From positions 1-15,843 of the forward strand of contig JALHJD010000036.1 in assembly GCA_022837185.1 (NCBI GenBank): a stretch of 15,843 nt of DNA. The letters are read 5' to 3'. The position numbers and the translations under genes are program-made. Positions 1 through 7,055 of this stretch are shown in pieces. Positions within the stretch are counted from its first letter, which is position 1, and every line of letters starts with the position of its first letter. This stretch comes from Desulfobacteraceae bacterium. Lineage in GTDB: Bacteria > Desulfobacterota > Desulfobulbia > Desulfobulbales > Desulfobulbaceae. A model generated the notes under the pieces. The model did not search any database. It had not been told where the DNA came from and saw nothing but the letters and a program-made list of their open reading frames with translations.

Positions 1-22
1 ACCGGCAATGGAGGAGAAAGAC

Positions 23-478
23 ATGTTCAAGGAATTCAAGGAATTCGCCTTGCGGGGCAATGTCGTCGACATGGCGGTCGGCATCATTATCGGCGGCGCT
101 TTCGGAACCATTGTCCAGAGTCTGGTAGCGGATGTCCTGATGCCGCCCATCGGCATGCTCCTCGGCGGAGTCGATTTTGCCAATTTTTTCCTGACCCTCA
201 AGGAAGGGACGGTCCCCGGTCCGTATGCCACCCTTGCCGTCGCCCAGGAAGCCGGTGCGGTTGTCATCAGCTACGGGGTCTTCCTCAACGCGGTGATCAG
301 CTTTCTCATTGTTGCTTTTGCCGTCTTTCTGCTGATCAGGGGGATCAACCGGCTGCAGCGGGAACAGGAAGCACCCCCTCCCGCGCCGACCACCAAGGAT
401 TGTCCGTTCTGCTTCACGGCCATCCCCGTGCAGGCCACCCGTTGCCCCCACTGTACCTCCGAGCTTGCCAAAACCTGA
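23..478 (+). CDS. mscL: Large-conductance mechanosensitive channel MscL with C-terminal zinc ribbon
   Basis: MscL forms a homopentameric inner-membrane pore that opens under membrane tension and releases solutes during hypo-osmotic shock. The N-terminus ([20 protein letters not shown]) is the family signature, followed by the glycine-rich pore helix TM1 (about residues 15-45), a periplasmic loop, and TM2 (about 85-110, ending LLIRGINRL). I chose the ATG at 23 over the in-frame ATG at 8 because GGAGG (10-14 and overlapping) sits about 7 nt before 23 and the family begins at MFKEF; this gives 151 residues. Instead of the usual short amphipathic C-terminal helix alone, the tail carries CPFC (127-130) and CPHC (141-144), a four-cysteine zinc ribbon. 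It is a single gene followed by a hairpin. The window starts only 22 nt upstream, so its promoter is not visible. Identity is very secure; the role of the ribbon is unknown. Confidence 0.96.
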   Translation: MFKEFKEFALRGNVVDMAVGIIIGGAFGTIVQSLVADVLMPPIGMLLGGVDFANFFLTLKEGTVPGPYATLAVAQEAGAVVISYGVFLNAVISFLIVAFAVFLLIRGINRLQREQEAPPPAPTTKDCPFCFTAIPVQATRCPHCTSELAKT

Positions 479-494
479 CCACCAGGCACGCTTG

Positions 495-533
495 CGTCCC
501 GAGCCGTCCGTGACCAGGCGGCTCAGGACGTTT
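495..533 (+). terminator. Probable terminator after mscL
   Basis: Inverted repeat: CGTCC-c-GAGCCG (495-506) pairs with CGGCTC-a-GGACG (519-530), eleven base pairs with one C/A mismatch and a 12-nt loop. Only three Ts follow (531-533), so the U-tract is weak. It starts 16 nt after the mscL stop, where a terminator is expected. Confidence 0.5.
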
Positions 534-563
534 CCGGACCCGCCGCTCCTGTTCGCCGGGCGG

Positions 564-591
564 AAAAAACCTCCCTGCGGCCGCCCGGGAG
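564..591 (-). terminator. Rho-independent terminator of the ccsA-like operon
   Basis: Read on the minus strand, a CTCCC/GGGAG stem (591-587 with 575-571) enclosing a GC-rich palindromic core (GCGGCCGC, 577-584) is followed by one G and then six Ts (569-564). It abuts the stop codon of the minus-strand gene ending at 592. An overlapping repeat, CCGGGCGG (556-563) with CCGCCCGG (581-588), offers an alternative fold in this convergent region. Confidence 0.6.
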
Positions 592-1251
592 CTACCTCGG
601 TCCCGATTCAGGGATGGATGTTTTCCCGCGCCGGAAAATCCCGGCCACGGCCGGTGCGTAAAAACAGAACACCATTCCCAGCACGCTGGCCCCCGTGGTC
701 ACCCAGAACAGGAAAAGGTGCAGGGCGAGATGTTTGTACAGCAGCAGGTCAAGCACAAAGAGGATCAGGCCGAGGTGGATGAGGGATGAGCCCACCCGCA
801 CCCAATAGCCGCTCTTTTCAAAATGCAGCCGTCGGCTGCCTCCAACGGCCATGACGAGGACCACCAGCTGCAGGATCAATGATGCGGCCAGGACCGCCGT
901 CAGGGCGGCGGCGATGTCCAGCCGCCAGGACAGCACGGCGGCCGAAACGGTCAGAGCGGCCGCAAACCGGTAGAGCCAGGAGGCAGGCAGCAGCCGTTTG
1001 GGGACACAGATCCCCAGCAGGAGGATGAGCCCGATGATGAACGGCGCGATCACACCGTTCATCGTGTTCAGGTAGGCGGCCTTTTCCGCCGGTGGCAGCT
1101 GCCCCACCAGGGCCAGCTTATAGTAGAACATGCCGCAGACGCAGAGCACCGAAATGGCGAACAGGACACCGGCCGTCGCCAGAATGAGCCAGTAATCGAG
1201 CGGCCCTGCCCGCCCATCGGCCTTCTTCCCGGTGTTCATGTCCTGCCGCAT
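592..1251 (-). CDS. Multi-spanning membrane protein of unknown function, partner of CcsA-like gene
   Basis: This 219-residue, strongly hydrophobic protein has about six likely membrane segments: roughly residues 18-45, 65-85, 92-108, 110-137, 150-172 and 175-205. The N-terminus and the C-terminus (FRRGKTSIPESGPR) are charged. I do not recognise a named family or a haem-binding signature. The ATG at 1251 has GAGGG 7 nt upstream. It starts 12 nt after the stop of the CcsA-like gene on the same strand, and a terminator follows its own stop, so the two form an operon. That context suggests an accessory role in cytochrome c assembly or another membrane redox process, but this is inference only. 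Real-gene status is supported by the SD, the operon spacing and the clean hydrophobic pattern. Confidence 0.8.
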   Translation of the reverse strand: MRQDMNTGKKADGRAGPLDYWLILATAGVLFAISVLCVCGMFYYKLALVGQLPPAEKAAYLNTMNGVIAPFIIGLILLLGICVPKRLLPASWLYRFAAALTVSAAVLSWRLDIAAALTAVLAASLILQLVVLVMAVGGSRRLHFEKSGYWVRVGSSLIHLGLILFVLDLLLYKHLALHLFLFWVTTGASVLGMVFCFYAPAVAGIFRRGKTSIPESGPR

Positions 1252-1263
1252 ACGGCTTCCCTC

Positions 1264-2295
1264 TTACACAAAGGTATGCTCCCCCGGAAAAAAGAAGGAG
1301 GAGACAAAGGTAAAGATCATGGCCAGAAAACAGAGAATCCCGAGGAGGGAGGAAAAATACCACATGAACGGTTTATGGGCGTACAGCCGGGTATGGAGAT
1401 AGGTGCTGTAAATGGCCCACATCATGATCGAACTGCAGATCTTCGGATCCCACCACCAGTTTGGTCCCCAGGCTTTGAGCGCCCACGGGTAGCCGAGCAG
1501 CATCCCCACGGTCAGCAGGAAAAAGCCGAGCCGGGCATGGTCATAGCCCATCTTTTCCACCGCCTGCTCCCGCCCGACCAGCATAAAGACCGAGGTCACG
1601 AACGTCACGGTGATGCAGGCATAGGAGAGAAACAGCAGGGGCGGATGAAACCACATGTACTCGGCATTGTAATAGAAGATCATCTTCGGGTAGAGCTGCA
1701 TGAACAGTCCCAACCGCTGGGCCGGGGACAGGCTGCCGGTAAACCAGGGCTCCACGGCGCCGAAAAACTGGGGCAGCGGGTCGCTGAAAGGGTTGGCGGC
1801 CCCGAACAGAATCCCCACCTGCACCGCCAGCAGGATGTGCAGCGCCGCCCGCAGCCTCGGATGGTCCAGGCGGAAATGGGCCGCCAGGGCCAGCAGTGCA
1901 TAGCACATGAACCAGAAATAATATTTTCCGTTTTCCAGCCAGAGGGGAAGCACATAGCGGGGCGGGGAGGGGGCATCATACAAAGGCAGGGCGAAATCCG
2001 CGCCCTGATTCATCATCTGGAGATGACTGTTGAGATATTCGGCCAGGTTGGCGGGCAAGGCAATGGGCAGGCGGACAAAAATCTGGTAGTGGAACCAGCC
2101 GATCCAGGCAAAACCGGCCAGGAAAACCACCGCCAGCAGAACCAGGAGATAACCGGTGGGCCGCTGCAGGCCCTGAACCGGCCGGAACAGGTTGACGGTT
2201 CCCGACAGGCCGATGGGAACGGCCAAAAACGCGAGTATCCAGACAATCCCGTTGCCGATGTGCCCGAAACGGGCCAGAGGAACAAGATGCTCCAT
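1264..2295 (-). CDS. ccsA: CcsA/ResC-type cytochrome c biogenesis protein (haem handling)
   Basis: This is a member of the CcmC/CcmF/CcsA superfamily, which moves haem across the cytoplasmic membrane and presents it for attachment to apocytochromes c. About eight membrane segments are visible. The tryptophan-rich 'WWD' loop is WGPNWWWDPK at about residues 276-285. Candidate haem-ligand histidines flank it: one in MWFHPP upstream and one in YLHTRLYAH downstream, as in CcsA. The canonical family motif continues DPKE; here it is DPKICSS. Two tandem ATGs exist (2298, 2295); AAGG lies 3 nt and 6 nt upstream of them, favouring 2295 (343 residues). It is first in a two-gene operon with its own promoter. 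No ResB/Ccs1 partner lies in the window. Family assignment is secure; the exact subfamily is less so. Confidence 0.88.
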   Translation of the reverse strand: MEHLVPLARFGHIGNGIVWILAFLAVPIGLSGTVNLFRPVQGLQRPTGYLLVLLAVVFLAGFAWIGWFHYQIFVRLPIALPANLAEYLNSHLQMMNQGADFALPLYDAPSPPRYVLPLWLENGKYYFWFMCYALLALAAHFRLDHPRLRAALHILLAVQVGILFGAANPFSDPLPQFFGAVEPWFTGSLSPAQRLGLFMQLYPKMIFYYNAEYMWFHPPLLFLSYACITVTFVTSVFMLVGREQAVEKMGYDHARLGFFLLTVGMLLGYPWALKAWGPNWWWDPKICSSIMMWAIYSTYLHTRLYAHKPFMWYFSSLLGILCFLAMIFTFVSSFFFPGEHTFV

Positions 2296-2333
2296 CATCT
2301 GCCTTGAAAAAATATTATTGCCGCCGTTCGGTG

Positions 2334-2362
2334 AACATACAATCGATCCCCCGGTTTTTCAA
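2334..2362 (-). promoter_or_regulatory. Sigma70-like promoter for the ccsA-like operon
   Basis: On the minus strand TTGAAA (2362-2357) is followed after 17 nt by TATGTT (2339-2334). The match to TTGACA/TATAAT is 5/6 and 4/6 with ideal spacing. The predicted start lies near 2327, giving a leader of about 30 nt before the ATG at 2295. Confidence 0.5.
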
Positions 2363-2434
2363 AACAAAGTTCCCCTTCTGGAGGAATTCCGGAGTCCCCT
2401 TGATGGGACCCTTCTCCGGGCGTAACCTTTCTGC

Positions 2435-2463
2435 TTGAGAGTTTACCGCATCAAAGCTATACT
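2435..2463 (+). promoter_or_regulatory. Sigma70-like promoter for glk
   Basis: TTGAGA (2435-2440), a 17-nt spacer and TATACT (2458-2463) make a good consensus promoter pointing toward glk. The -35 and -10 boxes match 4/6 and 5/6. Transcription would start near 2470. Confidence 0.55.
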
Positions 2464-2469
2464 TTCAGC

Positions 2470-2687
2470 CATCAGGCCCTGAAATGCGGCCAAAGCCGGG
2501 AAGGCATCCGCGACCATTTCAAGCCGTCCACCCGGCCTGCGACATCCTTGGAACAGCTATGCCGGCAGCCAGCTTCACCCAAAATTGCAATGACAAAGGC
2601 AGTTCCCGGTCCCGGACTTCCCGCCGCGCAGACACTTCCACGTCCGACCCCCGCTCCGGCCGAGGGACAGCACAAAGGGCCTGATCA
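2470..2687 (+). other. Long leader between glk promoter and glk start
   Basis: With the ccsA-side promoter, this accounts for the gene-free stretch 2299-2687. If the promoter at 2435-2463 is used, the glk mRNA carries about 218 nt of leader. I see no riboswitch class I can name and no T-tract terminator. A 66-codon open frame (2484-2684) ends 3 nt before glk but has no Shine-Dalgarno sequence and a low-complexity Arg/Ser/Pro composition typical of noncoding GC-rich DNA. Nothing else could be supported here. Confidence 0.3.
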
Positions 2688-3713
2688 ATGACCACAGAGA
2701 ATTCCCCCGGCTGCCTGCTGGCCGGCGATATCGGCGGGACAAAAACCTCGCTGGCCCTCTTCCGGCCGGACAAAGCCCCCCTGCTCCCGCTGGCTGAAAT
2801 GACCGTCAACAACGACACCGGCGTCGGGCTTGAGGAAATAATCGCCTCCTTCCTCGAGAAGCAAACCGCCCGCCCCCGGTCGGCCTGCTTCGGTGTTGCC
2901 GGTCCGGTCATCAACAACCGGGTGCGCATGACCAACCTCCCGTGGACCGTTGACGCCCGAGCGCTGCGCCAACGGTTCAGGATGCGCTCGGTGACCCTGA
3001 TCAACGACCTCGTCGCCACCGCCATGGGCTCGGTCTCGCTCCCGGCGGATCAGTTGCACACCCTCAACGGCGGCCGGCCCGACCCCGAGGGAGCCGTCGC
3101 CGTCATCGCTCCGGGCACCGGATTAGGACAGGCGTTTCTGGTCCGCTACCGGGGCCGTTTCCTCCCCTTTCCCTCCGAAGGGGGGCACTGCGCCTTTGCC
3201 CCGGCGAACGAGCAGCAAGCCCGGCTGCTGGCCTTCATGGCCCGCCGGCTGGACCATGTCAGCGCCGAACAGGTCTGTTCCGGCATCGGCATACCCAGCC
3301 TCTACGATTTTCTCCAGGCGGAGCGGCCCGGCCACACACCGGCAAGGAGTGCCGCAGAAGACGGCGATCGGACCCGAGCCATTGTCGAAGCGGCCCTGGC
3401 GGCCGGAAAAGAGGGCGGTGACCGGCTGGCTGCCGATGCGCTTGCCCTGTTTGCCGCCATTCTGGCCACGGAATCGGCAAATCTTGTCCTGAAAATCCTG
3501 GCCACGGGAGGGCTCTACATCGGCGGCGGGCTCCCGCCGCGCATCCTGCCGTTTCTGACCACCAAGGCCTTCATGGGGAACTTCTGCCGCGGCCGCCACC
3601 GGCAATTGCTGGCCGGGGTGCCGGTGCACGTCATCCTTGAGCCCAGGACCGCCCTCATCGGCGCGGCCGCGTACGCCTTTGCCTTCGGCAGCGGCGCCCG
3701 GGACCGTCCATGA
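2688..3713 (+). CDS. glk: Glucokinase (Glk family)
   Basis: It phosphorylates glucose with ATP to glucose 6-phosphate in the cytoplasm, feeding glycolysis or glycogen turnover. The N-terminus carries the phosphate-binding loop GDIGGTKTSLALF (about residues 13-25). GVAGPV and LPWTVD follow, then LINDLVATAMG with the predicted catalytic Asp107. Next come APGTGLGQAFLV and the sugar-binding PSEGGHCAFAP, and near the C-terminus GGLYIGGGLPPRILP. The 341-residue length fits the bacterial Glk (PF02685) family rather than ROK kinases, whose zinc-binding CxCGxxGC motif is absent. The ATG at 2688 has AAAGGG 8 nt upstream. Its stop overlaps the next start (ATGA), so the downstream membrane protein is translationally coupled. 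Sugar specificity is inferred from family. Confidence 0.92.
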   Translation: MTTENSPGCLLAGDIGGTKTSLALFRPDKAPLLPLAEMTVNNDTGVGLEEIIASFLEKQTARPRSACFGVAGPVINNRVRMTNLPWTVDARALRQRFRMRSVTLINDLVATAMGSVSLPADQLHTLNGGRPDPEGAVAVIAPGTGLGQAFLVRYRGRFLPFPSEGGHCAFAPANEQQARLLAFMARRLDHVSAEQVCSGIGIPSLYDFLQAERPGHTPARSAAEDGDRTRAIVEAALAAGKEGGDRLAADALALFAAILATESANLVLKILATGGLYIGGGLPPRILPFLTTKAFMGNFCRGRHRQLLAGVPVHVILEPRTALIGAAAYAFAFGSGARDRP

Positions 3714-4411
3714 AACCTCAATCCATCAAAAAGCTGCTCATCGCTGCAGTGATCATCACCCTCCTGATCCTGTTCGCGGTTTTCGATCTGCACCAGTACC
3801 TGACCCTGGCCTCCCTCAAGCAGCGCCAGGCTCAATTTGTCGCACTCTACGCCGACCACCGGCTCGGGGTGATTGCCGCCTACATGCTGCTCTACATCCT
3901 GGTCGCCGCGCTTTCCCTGCCGGGGGCGGCTGTGATGAGTCTGGCCGGCGGCGCTCTGTTCGGCCTGGTGGTCGGCACCATCGTCGTCTCGTTTGCCTCG
4001 ACCATCGGCGCCTCCCTGGCCTGCATCGCGGCCCGCTACCTCCTGCGGGACTGGGTCCAGAACAAATTCGGCGACAAACTGAATAAATTCAACCAGGGAA
4101 TGGCCCGGGAAGGCGGATTTTACCTCTTCTCCCTGCGGCTGGTTCCGATTTTTCCCTTCTTTGTCATCAACCTGGTCATGGGCCTCACCCGGATCAGGAT
4201 CAGCACTTTTTACTGGGTCTCACAGATCGGCATGCTGCCCGCCACCATCGTTTATGTCAATGCCGGCAAGCAGCTGTCCACCCTGGAAAGCCTGTCGGGC
4301 ATCCTGTCGCCGAGACTGCTGTTCTCGTTCGCCCTCCTCGGCCTGCTGCCCCTGGCGTCCAGGAAACTTCTCGACCTTTATGGCGCCCGGCGGGCGTCCG
4401 CCAACGAGTGA
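3710..4411 (+). CDS. TVP38/TMEM64 (DedA-superfamily, SNARE-associated) membrane protein
   Basis: The 233-residue integral membrane protein has an N-terminal signal-anchor-like helix (about 7-25) and a SNARE-associated/VTT domain. The domain contains a glycine-rich re-entrant segment (LSLPGAAVMSLAGGALFG, about 64-85), a following helix with ASTIGASLACIAARYLLRDW, and the characteristic FSLRLVPIFPFFVINLVMG (about 141-160). This last segment has the conserved Arg and Pro of the family. Members are linked to lipid scrambling or undecaprenyl-phosphate/phospholipid movement in relatives, but no specific activity can be read here. Its ATG overlaps the glk stop by 4 nt, implying coupled translation. 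The link between glucose phosphorylation and this protein is not obvious and may be only operon convenience. Confidence 0.88.
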   Translation: MKPQSIKKLLIAAVIITLLILFAVFDLHQYLTLASLKQRQAQFVALYADHRLGVIAAYMLLYILVAALSLPGAAVMSLAGGALFGLVVGTIVVSFASTIGASLACIAARYLLRDWVQNKFGDKLNKFNQGMAREGGFYLFSLRLVPIFPFFVINLVMGLTRIRISTFYWVSQIGMLPATIVYVNAGKQLSTLESLSGILSPRLLFSFALLGLLPLASRKLLDLYGARRASANE

Positions 4412-4448
4412 TGGCTGAACAGATCGCCAGACTTTTTTCCCGCATCAT

Positions 4449-4477
4449 TTTTCAAGCTGGACAATTTATGCTATATA
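4449..4477 (+). promoter_or_regulatory. Possible extended -10 promoter for the hybrid kinase
   Basis: TTTTCA (4449-4454), a 17-nt spacer ending in TGC, then TATATA (4472-4477) gives an extended -10 element (TGnTATATA) with a 4/6 -35. It lies in the AT-rich pocket between the TVP38-like gene and the kinase, 65 nt before the kinase ATG. Moderate match only. Confidence 0.35.
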
Positions 4478-4541
4478 CTCTGTAGACAGTTTCTTCCCCC
4501 CTCGGACGGATCCGATCATATGACGAGAAGGTTGCCGATCC

Positions 4542-6917
4542 ATGTCGCCCCAGCCGACCTATGAAGAATTGAAACAGCGGGTCAAATCCCTTGAACGGGA
4601 GTTGGCCGACTGCACGGATCAAAACGGACCGGCCCGTCTGATACGGCAGTACCTTGAAGCTTTGCTGGACAATACCAACCAGCCGGTCTTCCTCAAGGAC
4701 GCCCATTTCCGCTATATTCTCGTCAACCCTCAATTTGAGCGCCTGGCCCGGTTGAGCAGCGGGCAGATACTGGGTCGGGACGACTTTGCCGTCTTTCCCG
4801 GGAGGATTGCCGAACTGTTCCGGTCTCAGGATCTCGAAGTCCGGCGCTGCAAACAACTCATCGAATTCCAGGAAACCATTCGTTTCGCCGACGGTGAACA
4901 AACCTTTCTGATTACCAAGTTCCCCCTGATTGACGATCAGGGGGAAGTATACGCGATCGGCGGCGTCTGCACCGATGTCACTTCCCTGCAAAAAGCGGAG
5001 AAAGCGCTGCGGGAAAGTGAAAAAAAATATCGCACCCTGGTGGACACCGCTTCCCTCGGCATACAGATTAGTGACCCGGAAGGGCGCATTGTCCTCAGCA
5101 ATCCGGCACACCAGGCCATTCACGGCCTGTCCGAACAAAACATCCTCGGCCGGTTTGTCTGGGACTTCATCGAGGACGAGGCCGGCAGGCTGGAATTGCA
5201 GCACTATTACAGATTCATCATTGACCGGCAGCCCGATCCCGTTCCCTATTTTACCACCAACAAGACTGCGGACGGCCGGGAAATCCAGGTTGAGATCGAC
5301 TGGAATTACATGCGGGACGAAAACGACGAAGTTTACGCCCTGTGTTCCATTATCCACGACGTGACCGACAGGGTCAGGGCCGAACGCGCCCTCAAGGCCA
5401 GCGAGCACAGATGCAGAAGCGTCATGGAATCCTGCCCGGAAGGCATTCTTCTCTATCGCCTCGAACCGGGCGGCCGCCTCGTTTTTTCCAGCGCCAACCC
5501 GGCCGCCGAAAGAATACTCAGCCTGGACTGCAGCCGATTGATCGGCAGGACCATCGAGGAGGCCTTTCCGGCCCTGGCCGGGACGGAGCTTCCCGGCAGG
5601 TATCGCGACATCTGCCTGACCGGCAGGCCATGGAAGGCCGAACAGGTGCACTATGAGGATGACCGGATTTCGGGAGTGTTCGAGGTCCACGCCTTTCAGA
5701 CGGAACCCGGAAAGATGGCCGTTTTTTTCAAGAATGTCACCGCGAAACTCCGCATGCTGGAGGAACTGCAGAAAAACCAGAAGCTTGAGTCGGTGGGCGT
5801 CCTGGCCGGCGGCATAGCGCACGACTTCAATAACCTCCTGACGGCCATCATCGGCAACATCTCCATGGCAAAAGTGTTCGCCCGGACCGAACCGGCCAGG
5901 ACGCTCGCCAGGCTGAACGATGCCGAAAACGCGTCCATCCGCGCCCGGGAACTGACCCAGCGGCTGCTGACCTTTTCCCGGGGAGGGGCGCCGGTGCGAG
6001 GTGCCGCCTCCATCGCCGAAGTGATCAGGGAATCCACCTCCTTCATGTTGAGCGGCTCCGACGTCAAACTGCAGATCCAGATACCGGAAGATATCTGGCC
6101 GGTGGATATCGACGTCGGCCAGATCCGCCAGGTGATCCAGAACGTGGTCAAGAACAGTGACCAGGCCATGCCCGCAGGCGGCACCATCACCATCCGGGCG
6201 GAAAACGTCCTCATTGATGCCGCCCAGGGCCTGCCCCTGCCTCAGGGCGGATATGTTCATATTTCCCTGGCCGACGAAGGGGTGGGCATTCCGCAGAAAT
6301 ATCTGGCCAGGATCTTTGACCCCTATTTTTCCACCAGACAGGAGGGGAGCGGCCTCGGCCTGGCCGCCTGCTACTCGATCATCAGCCATCACGACGGCCT
6401 GATCACCGTCGAGTCCGAATACGGCTCGGGCGCCACGTTTCACATTTTTCTGCCGGCATCGGCAAAGACGCCCAGGGAGAAAATCATGGCCAGGGAAAAA
6501 ATCCGGCCCACGGGAAAAAAAATTCTCATCATGGATGATAATGAAAGTATTCTGGCCGTCGCCGTCAACATGCTCAACTTCATGGGCTACACAACCGCAA
6601 CCGCCCGTGACGGGACCGAGGCCGTCCGTTTGTATAAGGAGGCGCTGCTGGAGCAGGAACCGTTTGACGGGGTGCTGCTCGATCTGACCATTCCCGGGGG
6701 AATGGGCGGCCTGGAAGCCATTCGCCAGCTGACTGCCCTTGATCCCGGGATTCGGGCCATCGTTTCCAGCGGCTATACCGGCGATCCCGTCATGAACGAT
6801 TACCGGGATTACGGTTTCAGCGGCATAGTAACCAAGCCGTACGACCTGGACCGGCTGAGCCAGGCCCTGCGCGACCTCTTCGATCAAGGCGCCTCCCCGA
6901 CTGGCCCCGCACCCTGA
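4542..6917 (+). CDS. Hybrid sensor histidine kinase, PAS-PAS-PAS-HisKA-HATPase-REC
   Basis: This 791-residue cytoplasmic sensor kinase has no membrane segment. Order: a short coiled coil (YEELKQRVKSLERELAD, 6-22); PAS 1 (about 35-150), closing with GGVCTDVTSLQKAE; PAS 2 (about 160-275), closing with IIHDVTDRVRAE; PAS 3 (about 285-400), ending FFKNVTAKLRML. The phosphoacceptor helix follows with GGIAHDFNNLLTAIIGN (His427). The ATPase domain has the N-box QNVVKNSDQAMP, the G1 motif DEGVGIP and the G2 motif GSGLGLAACYSI. A C-terminal receiver has MDDNES, the phosphoacceptor Asp714 in LLDLTIPGG, and the conserved Lys in TKPYD. HDFNN places it with NtrB-like orthodox/hybrid kinases common in Desulfobacterota. 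GAGAAGG precedes the ATG by 10 nt. No output partner is adjacent, so signal and target are unknown; PAS domains suggest redox, ligand or haem sensing. Confidence 0.93.
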   Translation: MSPQPTYEELKQRVKSLERELADCTDQNGPARLIRQYLEALLDNTNQPVFLKDAHFRYILVNPQFERLARLSSGQILGRDDFAVFPGRIAELFRSQDLEVRRCKQLIEFQETIRFADGEQTFLITKFPLIDDQGEVYAIGGVCTDVTSLQKAEKALRESEKKYRTLVDTASLGIQISDPEGRIVLSNPAHQAIHGLSEQNILGRFVWDFIEDEAGRLELQHYYRFIIDRQPDPVPYFTTNKTADGREIQVEIDWNYMRDENDEVYALCSIIHDVTDRVRAERALKASEHRCRSVMESCPEGILLYRLEPGGRLVFSSANPAAERILSLDCSRLIGRTIEEAFPALAGTELPGRYRDICLTGRPWKAEQVHYEDDRISGVFEVHAFQTEPGKMAVFFKNVTAKLRMLEELQKNQKLESVGVLAGGIAHDFNNLLTAIIGNISMAKVFARTEPARTLARLNDAENASIRARELTQRLLTFSRGGAPVRGAASIAEVIRESTSFMLSGSDVKLQIQIPEDIWPVDIDVGQIRQVIQNVVKNSDQAMPAGGTITIRAENVLIDAAQGLPLPQGGYVHISLADEGVGIPQKYLARIFDPYFSTRQEGSGLGLAACYSIISHHDGLITVESEYGSGATFHIFLPASAKTPREKIMAREKIRPTGKKILIMDDNESILAVAVNMLNFMGYTTATARDGTEAVRLYKEALLEQEPFDGVLLDLTIPGGMGGLEAIRQLTALDPGIRAIVSSGYTGDPVMNDYRDYGFSGIVTKPYDLDRLSQALRDLFDQGASPTGPAP
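4920..4946. repeat. Perfect 11-bp inverted repeat inside the kinase gene
   Basis: TTCCCCCTGAT (4920-4930) pairs perfectly with ATCAGGGGGAA (4936-4946) across a 5-nt loop (TGACG). It lies in the PAS 1 coding region (FPLIDDQGE). No T-run follows on the plus strand, so it is not a standard terminator. Confidence 0.6.
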
Positions 6918-6942
6918 TCCGGATAGTTCCCGACAATCCTTC

Positions 6943-6971
6943 TTGACGGAAACGGCCCCAGGTATAATTAT
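6943..6971 (+). promoter_or_regulatory. Possible promoter for the HtrA-type protease
   Basis: TTGACG (6943-6948) precedes an AT-rich block TATAATTATATG (6963-6974). The perfect TATAAT is only 14 nt from the -35, which is short. AATTAT (6966-6971) gives a 17-nt spacer but only 4/6. I see no clear sigmaE-type GAACTT/TCTGA pair. Confidence 0.4.
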
Positions 6972-7055
6972 ATGTTCTGTATGTTCCGAGTCCGGCGATT
7001 CCCACATTTTTTTGCCGCAAACGGCCGATCACATCAACCCATTCGGAGAATATCC

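Noticed and set aside
465..782. A 105-codon frame running from the mscL end into the minus-strand operon
   Set aside because: It crosses both putative terminators, has no SD and overlaps a real gene on the other strand.
1276..2307. A 343-codon plus-strand frame opposite the CcsA-like gene
   Set aside because: Gln/His/Arg/Gly-rich low-complexity translation, no SD and full overlap with a clearly conserved membrane protein.
2484..2684. A 66-codon frame in the glk leader
   Set aside because: No ribosome binding site, and Ser/Arg/Pro composition like random GC-rich DNA. A leader peptide is not excluded but not supported.
4452..7007. An 851-codon open frame on the minus strand opposite the hybrid kinase
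   Set aside because: It is the antisense shadow of a gene with unmistakable PAS, HisKA, HATPase and receiver motifs. High GC keeps the opposite frame open, and its translation shows no recognisable domain.
6972..7055. Upstream start for the HtrA protease, adding 28 residues
   Set aside because: It would bury the signal peptide behind an aromatic/basic stretch, and it falls in the promoter -10 region. The ATG at 7056 has a good SD.
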